Source: Polyangium fumosum
GTDB taxonomy: Bacteria > Myxococcota_A > Polyangia > Polyangiales > Polyangiaceae
Direction of reading: 5' to 3'
DNA: 64,000 nt
NCBI RefSeq assembly: GCF_005144585.1
Contig: NZ_SSMQ01000055.1
Coordinates: forward strand, 1-64,000
Shown here one piece after another: positions 53,261 through 60,188 of this stretch (position 1 is the stretch's first letter; each line of letters opens with the position of its first letter). The notes beneath the pieces are model-generated. The model was not told the origin of the DNA, did no database searches, and saw only the letters and a program-made list of their open reading frames with translations. The position numbers were made by a program, and so were the translations under genes.

Positions 53261-54517
53261 TCAGGCGGCGGGGCCGAGCCGAGGGACGGGATCGGGCGCC
53301 GGCAAGAGGACCGGCGCGTCGATCCCGATTCCTTGGGCGATCCCGCACATGCTGCGCACCATCAGGCGGCGCAGGAAGGGCAAGGCCGTGGCGAGGGGAA
53401 ACCCGAGGTCGCGCAGCCAGCCGAGCGGCGCGAGGTCACTCTGGAAAAACGGGGTGAGCCAGCGCGTGACGAACTGGTAATAATCGAGGTGGGAGCGGCG
53501 GGCGCGCGAATACGCGTCGAGCGCGATGGGCAAGGACTCGTGCGCCGCGAGCGCCTCCGCGAGGACCATCGCATCCCATAACGCGAGGTTCGCCCCCTGG
53601 CCGAGCTGCGGGCTCATCGCGTGCGCCGCGTCGCCGAGGTAGACGACGCGATCGTCGTTCCACGGATACATCGAGACGTCGTGATAACGCGCGAAGAGGA
53701 CCTCGTCGGCGGAGTCGATCTGATCGAGCACCGGCGCGGCGGACGGCGCGAGCGCGCGTACCTCGCTTTTCCACGCGTCGAGCCCGGCTTCACGCCAGGC
53801 GTCGAGGCCCGCGACGGGAAGGCTATAAAAGAGGCTGACCTTGTCCGTGGCCGGTCCTTCCCCCGGGCCGAACCCCGTCGGCAAGAGGCCCACCATGTGC
53901 TCGGTCCCGCGCACGACCTGCGCGAGCGCGCCCCGGAACGCGCCACCGGGATCCTCCCCGACAAACCACAACGCGCCCCACGGATAGGGGCGAATGCGCT
54001 TGCCTATCGTGGTGTCGTCGCGGAGCTGCGAGCGCGCCCCGTCGGCGACGACGCACACGGCGTGTGGCCCGAGGCGCTCCCCCTCGGGCGTGACGAAATA
54101 CAAGCCGCGGCCTCTTCCTGCATTCTCCAGGTTCTCGACGCTCACACCGAGCCGCAAGTCCACGTTCGCCGCGCGCACGGCGCGAAAGAGGTGCTCGAAG
54201 AGGACGCCGCGGTGGAGGCCATACCCGACGTGATCACCGGGGATGTCGCCATAACGAAGGTCGAAGAGCTGCCTTCCACCGGCGGTGCGGCAGATCATGC
54301 GGGTGATGGGCGTGCAGCGGGCGAGCACGGCCTCCCGCAGGCCGAGCACGCCGAGGACGGCTTGCCCCGTGGGCTGGAGCATGACGCCCGCGCCGACGGG
54401 GCCCGGGTCGGGCACGCGCTCGTAGACCGTGACCCGATGCCCCGCCCGCGAGAGAAAAAGGGCCGCGGCGCTCCCCGCGGTGCCGCAGCCGATGATGCCG
54501 ACGTCGATGGGTTTCAT
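53261..54517 (-). CDS. FAD-dependent monooxygenase
   Basis: The 418-residue protein is a group A flavin monooxygenase of the PHBH/UbiH type. It has GIIGCGTAGSAAALFLSRAG for the ADP part of FAD, CVVADGARSQLR (the D-G motif), and YLGDAAHAMSPQLGQGANLA for the ribose and flavin. NAD(P)H would reduce the flavin. The substrate cannot be identified. The Met at 54517 is preferred because it starts the first beta strand. It converges with the PD40 gene. Confidence 0.92.
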   Translation of the reverse strand: MKPIDVGIIGCGTAGSAAALFLSRAGHRVTVYERVPDPGPVGAGVMLQPTGQAVLGVLGLREAVLARCTPITRMICRTAGGRQLFDLRYGDIPGDHVGYGLHRGVLFEHLFRAVRAANVDLRLGVSVENLENAGRGRGLYFVTPEGERLGPHAVCVVADGARSQLRDDTTIGKRIRPYPWGALWFVGEDPGGAFRGALAQVVRGTEHMVGLLPTGFGPGEGPATDKVSLFYSLPVAGLDAWREAGLDAWKSEVRALAPSAAPVLDQIDSADEVLFARYHDVSMYPWNDDRVVYLGDAAHAMSPQLGQGANLALWDAMVLAEALAAHESLPIALDAYSRARRSHLDYYQFVTRWLTPFFQSDLAPLGWLRDLGFPLATALPFLRRLMVRSMCGIAQGIGIDAPVLLPAPDPVPRLGPAA

Positions 54518-54560
54518 GCGCCCGCGCAGCGCGGAAGAGAATGCCATGCCGCGGCGCGTG

Positions 54561-55121
54561 TCAAGCGCGTTCTTTTCCTCCGCCGAGCACGTACGGCAGG
54601 ATCCGCGCGATGTTTCGCGCGTCGTCGATGCCGCGGTGGTGCGTGCCCTGAAACGAGAGGCCGAGCTTGCGGAGCGCCTGGCCGACGCCGATCTCGCGGC
54701 CGTCGTTGTGCTTCCGCGCGAAGGCCGCCTTGAGATTCCAGTGGTCCTTGCCGAGCGGGAGGCGAATGCCGTGGCGTCGCGCGTCGCGCTCGAACTGATT
54801 GCGATCGTAGTTGCCCCACGAGCAGAAGAGCGCGGCGTCGCGGCCGAGGAAGTCGCGGAGTTTTCCCATGGCCGCGGGGAAGCGGGGCGCGGCGTCGACG
54901 TCGGCCTGCGTGATGGTCGTGAGCTTCGTGCAGAACGGCGTGAGGCGCGGGTGGCGGATCGGTCGCACGAACGTCTGCATTTCGCGCACGGTCTTCAAGG
55001 TCTCGGCCTCGACGAGCACGGCGCCGATCTCGATGATCTCGGTCTCCTCGCGCGGGATCGATCCGTCCTCGGAGCACGTCGCTTCGAGGTCGATGACGAG
55101 GTAATGGCTGGGGGAAGGCAT
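54561..55121 (-). CDS. DEDDh 3'-5' exonuclease (ERI-1/KapD-like)
   Basis: The 186-residue protein has the four acidic residues of DEDDh nucleases: VIDLEATCSEDG (D and E), WGNYDRNQF (D), and HHRGIDDARNIA with the His and the last Asp. It follows the compact RNA-trimming layout of ERI-1, Snipper and KapD rather than the DNA polymerase proofreading subunit. It likely trims structured RNA or single-stranded ends with two metal ions. The Met at 55121 follows AGGAGA. It is probably monocistronic. Confidence 0.9.
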   Translation of the reverse strand: MPSPSHYLVIDLEATCSEDGSIPREETEIIEIGAVLVEAETLKTVREMQTFVRPIRHPRLTPFCTKLTTITQADVDAAPRFPAAMGKLRDFLGRDAALFCSWGNYDRNQFERDARRHGIRLPLGKDHWNLKAAFARKHNDGREIGVGQALRKLGLSFQGTHHRGIDDARNIARILPYVLGGGKERA

Positions 55122-55257
55122 CGGTGTCTCCTGTTCTCTTTTTGCGCAGTTTGACGGAGACCCCTGCGGATGCGCCCGGACACGATCCCGGACATCGGGT
55201 ACGCTGCCCGGGAGGGGGCCGGCCCAATCCACCCCGGCGCCCCGGGTCCGACGCATC

Positions 55258-55374
55258 ATGAAACGCGACCTCGCTCCCGCTCTCCTCGCCCTCTGGGGCG
55301 TCGCCCTCGCGTGCCTCGCCGTGCTCGACGCCGCCGATTACGAGGCGCTCTTGATCTCTTTCCAGTGGCGATGA
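55258..55374 (+). CDS. 38-residue hydrophobic peptide coupled to the next gene
   Basis: The frame starts ATG 55258, has a single hydrophobic span (APALLALWGVALACLAVL), and ends at TGA 55372-55374. That stop overlaps the start region of the next membrane protein (ATGATGA), which implies translational coupling. All codons end mostly in G or C. It may be a small membrane partner or a leader peptide. Confidence 0.5.
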   Translation: MKRDLAPALLALWGVALACLAVLDAADYEALLISFQWR

Positions 55375-56657
55375 TGAATCACCTGGAGAACGTCCTGTCC
55401 CTGCGCCACGCGACGCCATTCGGCCCGATCGCGCTCGGTGCGTTCTCCGTCGCGGGGATCAGCGCGCTCGCGCTCCTCGTTGCTGCGCTTTTTGCGTGGC
55501 GGCGTGGCGCCACGAGGGCCACGAGGGCGTTCGCGGCCCTCACCTTGGGGACGTTCGCGCTGGGCGCGTTTGCAGCGTCGCGTGTCATTGCGGGTGCGCA
55601 CCGCGCGATCTTCCACCCCAATCCCGTCCCGCCCTTCGTGAAAGTCAACCTGGCGAGGTCGAGGGCCCTCGGGGACATGCTCGGGGCGTGGGACACGCTC
55701 GGCTGTGCGCTCGTGCTCGTCTGCGCGCTCTCGGGCGCGGCCCTTCTCCTCCTCGCGCGGCGCGCGGGCATACGGCGGACCTCCGCAACGGCGGCAGCGT
55801 TCGTCTGTGCGCTCGGCCTCGTGACGGGCGTGGGCATTCTTTACCATTTCGAGGAGGTGGCCCTCGCGTGCCACCCGCACAGGGATTTCGGCACGGCCGC
55901 GAAAACCGCGTGCCTCCATGGGGGGCTGGAGGACGCGCGAGGGTCGTCTTCGAACGTCCGCATGGGGCTCGTCGCGCTGGCGACGCTCGGCAGCGGTCTC
56001 CTCGTCGTGGTTTCGAGGCGAAAAACGACGGAACCAGACGCGCGTGACCCCGAGGCGGCGCTCGCAATCGGCGCCGCCGTCTTCGCGTTCGGGCTCGCGG
56101 CGTGGATCGGCGCGCGCGGAATGGCGTACGACGCGGCCCACCCCTTGGCCCCTCCCAGCGCCGCCGAAGGATCCTGTCCCGAAGGGATGACCCCTCCGGC
56201 CGCCTCGCTTCCGCCCGCAGGCCCGTGTGACGCGAGCAGCGACACGCCCTACGTGATCGACGTGGAAAGGCTCCATATCGACGGCGTGCGCGCGGCGGAC
56301 GTCGCGGAGCTGACGAAGATCCTGCAAAACAAGCGCGAGCTTTCCCGGCAGATCCTGCAAAGGGATCCCGCGGATCCGCTTGTCATGATCGCGGCCCCGG
56401 CGGAGACGGCCATGGCCACGCTCTTGCCGGTCCTCGCAGCCGTGCAGAAGGGTTTCGGGGGAACGGTCGCGATCGTCGGCGTCCACCCCGAATTCCGCGT
56501 CTCGACGGCGACGCTCGGCGAAATCACACGCGAGCGGCGCTGCTGCAACACCCGTCTGCGCATCGCCCCGAACGGCGCCCCTCTTTCGACCTACGCGACC
56601 TGGGGCGACGTGGCGCGGGCTGCGAGCGAGGGAGCTTTTTTCCGCCTGGATCCGTGA
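55371..56657 (+). CDS. Polytopic membrane protein with ExbD/TolR-like periplasmic domain
   Basis: The 428-residue protein has an N-terminal membrane part with about five hydrophobic helices (IALGAFSVAGISALALLVAA, LGCALVLVCALSGAALLLL, LGSGLLVVVS, AVFAFGLAAWIGA). A Pro-rich linker precedes a periplasmic C-terminal part (about 310-428) that resembles ExbD/TolR: VIDVERLHIDGVRAADVAEL and PLVMIAAPAETAMATLLPVL, with Cys at the end (RRCCNTR). If right it would be an unusual ExbB/ExbD-like arrangement in one chain. The start at ATG 55371 overlaps the small upstream gene. This reading is tentative. Confidence 0.55.
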   Translation: MMNHLENVLSLRHATPFGPIALGAFSVAGISALALLVAALFAWRRGATRATRAFAALTLGTFALGAFAASRVIAGAHRAIFHPNPVPPFVKVNLARSRALGDMLGAWDTLGCALVLVCALSGAALLLLARRAGIRRTSATAAAFVCALGLVTGVGILYHFEEVALACHPHRDFGTAAKTACLHGGLEDARGSSSNVRMGLVALATLGSGLLVVVSRRKTTEPDARDPEAALAIGAAVFAFGLAAWIGARGMAYDAAHPLAPPSAAEGSCPEGMTPPAASLPPAGPCDASSDTPYVIDVERLHIDGVRAADVAELTKILQNKRELSRQILQRDPADPLVMIAAPAETAMATLLPVLAAVQKGFGGTVAIVGVHPEFRVSTATLGEITRERRCCNTRLRIAPNGAPLSTYATWGDVARAASEGAFFRLDP

Positions 56658-56685
56658 ACCTGATCTATCCTCGCCCCGGCAAACG

Positions 56686-57177
56686 ATGACGAAGCTCCAC
56701 AGCCGCCTGCTCCTCGTCACGGCCCTCGCCCTCAGCTCCGCGGGGTGCGCCACAGAAAAACCGACCTTGCGGCTGCATCATGCCGAGCTGCGCTCCGCGT
56801 CGCTGCGGGGGATCGGGCTCGACGTGTACATGACGGTCGACAACCCGAACTCGTTCGACATCGAGATCCGCAATGTACGGGTGACGGTGACCTTCGCGGA
56901 AAAGTACGCGCTGCCGTCGATCGATTACAGCCCGAACCAGTGGCTCGCCGCGGGCCAATCGACGATCGTGCGCGTGCCGGTGGCCATCCCCTTCACACTG
57001 GTGCCCGGCGTGGTCGACGAGGCGCGGAGGACGCCGACGTTGCGGTACACCGTGAAGGGGAGCGCGGATGTGACGGCGATCCGGGCGCTCGGGGTGGAGA
57101 GGGACAATTATCCGATCGACGAGGCGGGGGCGCTCGGGCGGGATGCGTTGCTGGCGGCGGCGGGGATTTCGCTTTGA
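56686..57177 (+). CDS. LEA type 2 (WHy-domain) lipoprotein
   Basis: The 163-residue protein has a lipoprotein signal (ALALSSAGCATE). The mature domain matches LEA-2/WHy: GIGLDVYMTVDNPNSFDI, then VRVTVTFAEKYALP and STIVRVPVAIPF. WHy domains fold as a small beta sandwich and are associated with stress tolerance. It probably sits in the periplasm or outer membrane. It lies 28 bp after the ExbD-like gene and may share its transcript. Confidence 0.85.
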   Translation: MTKLHSRLLLVTALALSSAGCATEKPTLRLHHAELRSASLRGIGLDVYMTVDNPNSFDIEIRNVRVTVTFAEKYALPSIDYSPNQWLAAGQSTIVRVPVAIPFTLVPGVVDEARRTPTLRYTVKGSADVTAIRALGVERDNYPIDEAGALGRDALLAAAGISL

Positions 57178-57178
57178 G

Positions 57179-59110
57179 TCACCGCATCCGAAACGCATCC
57201 GCCAACGTACGCGCGTCGAGCCGCCCCTCGGCCGTGATGTAGGCGAGCTGCTTGCGGAGAGGATCCAGCGACGGATCGAGGTTGCACCGCGTCGCCTCGA
57301 CGAGCGCCGCCACGACCTCGAAGCCCGCGGGCCGCTGGGCGTAGAGGCCGAGCACGTTGCGCGCGTGGTAATCGAGCATCGCCGCTTCCCACGTCGGGTC
57401 CAGGCCCGCCGCGCGCGCCTCCTCGCGTAATGCGGTGAGCGTCTCGCCCGCCTCGCGTTGCCCTTCCCATAGTCGGAAGGCCAAGCCGCGGAAGACACGA
57501 TAGGCGCGGACGAACCGCTGCACGGTCGGAGAGGCGTTCGGCGGCGCTTCGAGGTCGAAATTCGTGGCCCAGGGCCTCAGGTGGTCGTGCGCGTGGAAAA
57601 CCTCGTGCATCACCTCGACCTGATCGCGCGGGGACAACGTCGCCGTGGCCTCGATGGCGCGGAGACGTGTCTCGGGGAAAAGCACGAGCGCCCCGAGCGC
57701 ATTCACGCGCCCCCAGCTCTCCCGCGGCGAGCGCAACGTGAGGTCGAGGACGACGTCGCCGCCGCCCTTCAAAAACAGGAGGACCCAGCTCCGGCCCGCA
57801 TATTCGGTCTCGATGCGCTTGGCGATCCGCGCGCCTTCCTCGCTCGACCAGCGCATCGTGGCGAGCGCCTTTTCGCCCGCCTCCCGGGCCTGTTTGCCCG
57901 TGGCCACGGCCGCGTGCGCGAGGCGCCGCTCGCCCGCGAGGGTGAAATCGGTGCCGGCGACCTCGCCGAGCGCGGTGAGGCAAGCAAAACTCATGAGCCG
58001 ATCGGCGTCGTCGGCCTGGGGGCTCTTCGCGAGGTCCAGGGCCACGCGCAAAAGGAACGCCTCGCGTTCGAGGCGCTGCGGCCGTGGCGTGGGAAAGGGT
58101 TCGAACGAGACGCTTTGCTCCACCTCGATCGTCGGCGGGCTGAGCGAGGCCATGCGGAGGAAATAAGCGCAATGGCGCGCGCCCTCGGCGGCGAAGCTCG
58201 GGTCTTCGAGGACGTCGCCCGCCTCGCCCGGTTGTTTCACGGCGCGCACGGCATAAAGCGGGAGCGTGCCGGGGTAGGCGTCCGCATTCGGCGGGAACCC
58301 GGCGGCGAGGGAGGGGCGTGAGGGGGCCGCGTCCGTGGGCTCGGCCGAGGCCGGGGGGGCCGCCTCTTTGCCGGCTCCGCCGCCCCCGCCGGGAGCGGTA
58401 GGAATCGGCGGGGCGAGGCCGTGCACGCGGGCGTAGACCTCGACGAGCTCGTCGGGCGCGATTCGGCTGCCGCCCGGGGCCGCGGGCGTGCCGGCCATGA
58501 GGTCGTGCTCCTCTTTGCCACGGATTGCAATGGGCGCGAGGTGCGCGACGCCGTCAGTCATGGGCTTTCCATAAAACCGCAAGGCGACCTCGGCGGGCCT
58601 GCCGACGTCGAATACGGACGCGACGACGAGCTGCGCGACCTGCTCGCAGGACCCGCCGCCGTCGAGGAGCGCATCGGCCATGCGGCCGCCGGGTTGCCCG
58701 TAATATTTGATGTCCTCGTAGGCCCAGGGCACGGCGAGCGTGACGGGGTCGCCCTCGCGGAGGGCTTCACGCAACCGGGAGAGGCGATCTTCGTATCGGA
58801 CGAGGGCCTCGGCCATGTCGAGCTCCTCGCCGGCTTCCTCGGCGTCGATGCGATTGGCTTCGAGGAGAAACCGGCCGAGCGCGAGGCGGCCTTTTTTGCG
58901 GTCGATGCGCGCGGCCTCGACGAGCGCCCGGCGGGCCTCACGCGTGCGCTCTTGCCGCGCGAGGGCCTCGGCGGTGGAGGTGATCGGCGAGGTCACAGAC
59001 GACGCGGCGATCGCCCGGGGCGCCTCCCGCATGCGCGGGGCGCCGAAGCCGAGGAAGAGGCCGTGGCCGAGGACCGAGAGGATCACGGTGGCCAAGGCGC
59101 GGCGGGACAT
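57179..59110 (-). CDS. Large membrane-anchored protein, possible Cys-protease-like core
   Basis: The 643-residue protein has an N-terminal signal or anchor (LATVILSVLGHGLFLGFGA). A helical region (about 40-115) leads to GGGSCEQVAQLVVASVFDVG, whose Gly-Ser-Cys at a helix start followed later by HLAPIAI resembles the Cys-His layout of transglutaminase-like proteases. A Gly/Pro/Ala-rich linker (about 245-275) follows, then a long helical C-terminal half with HEVFHAHDHLRPW. That last segment looks like a His-x-x-x-His metal-binding motif. Function is unknown; enzyme activity is only suggested. Confidence 0.6.
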   Translation of the reverse strand: MSRRALATVILSVLGHGLFLGFGAPRMREAPRAIAASSVTSPITSTAEALARQERTREARRALVEAARIDRKKGRLALGRFLLEANRIDAEEAGEELDMAEALVRYEDRLSRLREALREGDPVTLAVPWAYEDIKYYGQPGGRMADALLDGGGSCEQVAQLVVASVFDVGRPAEVALRFYGKPMTDGVAHLAPIAIRGKEEHDLMAGTPAAPGGSRIAPDELVEVYARVHGLAPPIPTAPGGGGGAGKEAAPPASAEPTDAAPSRPSLAAGFPPNADAYPGTLPLYAVRAVKQPGEAGDVLEDPSFAAEGARHCAYFLRMASLSPPTIEVEQSVSFEPFPTPRPQRLEREAFLLRVALDLAKSPQADDADRLMSFACLTALGEVAGTDFTLAGERRLAHAAVATGKQAREAGEKALATMRWSSEEGARIAKRIETEYAGRSWVLLFLKGGGDVVLDLTLRSPRESWGRVNALGALVLFPETRLRAIEATATLSPRDQVEVMHEVFHAHDHLRPWATNFDLEAPPNASPTVQRFVRAYRVFRGLAFRLWEGQREAGETLTALREEARAAGLDPTWEAAMLDYHARNVLGLYAQRPAGFEVVAALVEATRCNLDPSLDPLRKQLAYITAEGRLDARTLADAFRMR

Positions 59111-59160
59111 CCGACGGGTAGAGTAGCCGGACGGGGTGGGAAGTTCCCAGCGACCCTCCC

Positions 59161-59215
59161 CCACCCCCCTCACGACCCTCCTCCACCCCCCTCACGACCC
59201 TCCTCCAAGAGGGTC
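59161..59215. repeat. 22-bp tandem repeat ending in a hairpin
   Basis: A 22-bp unit starting CCACCCCCCTCACGACC occurs twice in a row (59161-59182 and 59183-59204), with a partial third. GACCCTC (59196-59202) and GAGGGTC (59209-59215) form a 7-bp stem with loop CTCCAA at its end. It might act as a transcript terminator for leftward or rightward reads, but no T-tract follows. Confidence 0.6.
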
Positions 59216-59254
59216 CCACCCCTCCCGAAGAGAGCGTCGACCGTCTCCCCAAGA

Positions 59255-59303
59255 TGTCCGGACAAATCTGGACAAATCCGGACAAATTCTTGGACATGTC
59301 CGG
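59255..59303. promoter_or_regulatory. Cluster of GGACA palindromes at 10-bp spacing
   Basis: The segment begins with the palindrome TGTCCGGACA (59255-59264) and ends with GGACATGTCC (59292-59301). Between them GGACAAATC-type units recur every 10 bp. It is about 280 bp upstream of the sigma-54-like promoter, where an activator site would be expected. Tandem face-aligned half-sites suggest cooperative binding of an activator. Confidence 0.5.
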
Positions 59304-59577
59304 TCCCCGTCAGCGCCCTGCCGCCACCCTCCTCCCGACGATTCCGACCCTCCCGCGGGTGGGTACGACCCCCCTCGGAGACACGCAAACCCCTCCCCGA
59401 CCCCGCGTCCCCCTCCCCCGACAGACCATCGAAATCATTCACAAATACTGCTTCGTCCCCCCTCCCGCCCGGAGCCCACCGGAGCCCGTCAGGACCCCCA
59501 TCCTCCCCACGAAAAACGCACCCGTCGTGGCGTGAGAAACGACCCTCTCCACCACCGTCTCACCCCTCCTCCGACCC

Positions 59578-59593
59578 TGGCATACCTATTGCT
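59578..59593 (+). promoter_or_regulatory. Sigma-54-type promoter candidate
   Basis: TGGCAT, five bases, then TTGCT gives the -24 GG and -12 GC dinucleotides at the canonical spacing (consensus TGGCACG-N4-TTGCW); two consensus positions differ. Transcription would start near 59605, leaving a leader of about 77 bases before the start codon at 59682. Confidence 0.5.
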
Positions 59594-59681
59594 ACTCTTT
59601 CCCTCGACCGCGACGCAATCCGCGTCGAGGCCACATTCGAAGAACCCTCACCCTTCCCGCAAGGAAGAGGAGACCCTCCTC

Positions 59682-60179
59682 ATGAGTGATCCCAAGCATC
59701 CCAAGGCCGGCGACCGCACCATGGACCTCAGCGACATCGAGCTCGTCGATATCACGCCCGACCACGTCGCCCACTTGAGCAAGCTCCGCGATGGGCACGC
59801 AGGGGCCATCGCGGCCCTGCTCCTTTCAGACCCGGCGGCCCGGCAGCAGGCCGGCCTGAGCGAGGTCGAGGTCGCGGAGCTCGGCGCGCTCTGGCAGGAC
59901 TTCCAGCGAATCGAGGAGGTGCTCCCCGCGGTCGAGAAGCTCCTCGAGCTGCTCCACGAGACGCGGCTCGTGCGGGCGCACGAGATCGCCTATCGCCTCG
60001 GCGAGATGGCGCATCAGGTGCGGCGTCGGGCCGAGAGGTCCGCGAAGGGCGCCGAGGTGGCCGCGCCGTTCGAGGCGCTGCTCGAGTACCACTTCGCGAC
60101 GGGGCAAAAGGCCGCGGCCGCGCGCGAGAAAAACAAGAAGGAGGCCGAGGCGCCGGCGTCGACGAACACGCCGGCCTGA
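59682..60179 (+). CDS. Helical hypothetical protein under a sigma-54-like promoter
   Basis: The 165-residue cytoplasmic protein is predicted almost fully helical. It has an acidic N-terminal segment (DLSDIELVDITPDHVAHLS), a central bundle (EELGALW; then FQRIEEVLPAVEKLLELL) and a Lys/Ala-rich C-terminus (AAAREKNKKEAEAPAS). No known domain is recognised. Similar short acidic helical proteins seem to form a family in Polyangium-type genomes, by memory only. The ATG at 59682 has GAGG upstream; a second Met (residue 14) is an alternative. It lies 9 bp from the convergent hrpA stop. Confidence 0.65.
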   Translation: MSDPKHPKAGDRTMDLSDIELVDITPDHVAHLSKLRDGHAGAIAALLLSDPAARQQAGLSEVEVAELGALWQDFQRIEEVLPAVEKLLELLHETRLVRAHEIAYRLGEMAHQVRRRAERSAKGAEVAAPFEALLEYHFATGQKAAAAREKNKKEAEAPASTNTPA

Positions 60180-60188
60180 TCCGCCCCC

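Larger units (their letters stand above)
59111..59681. other. 571-bp repeat-rich intergenic region without a gene
   Basis: No convincing coding frame is present; the top strand is markedly pyrimidine-rich. It contains six forward GACCCTC motifs (59152, 59174, 59196, 59346, 59541, 59672) and one inverted copy (59209-59215), a 22-bp tandem repeat, a cluster of GGACA palindromes and a sigma-54-like promoter for the downstream gene, described separately. Confidence 0.75.

Noticed and set aside
59146-59303. Tandem repeats mistaken for a CRISPR array
   Set aside because: Units are 10 or 22 bp, directly adjacent, without unique spacers of about 30 bp and without cas genes.
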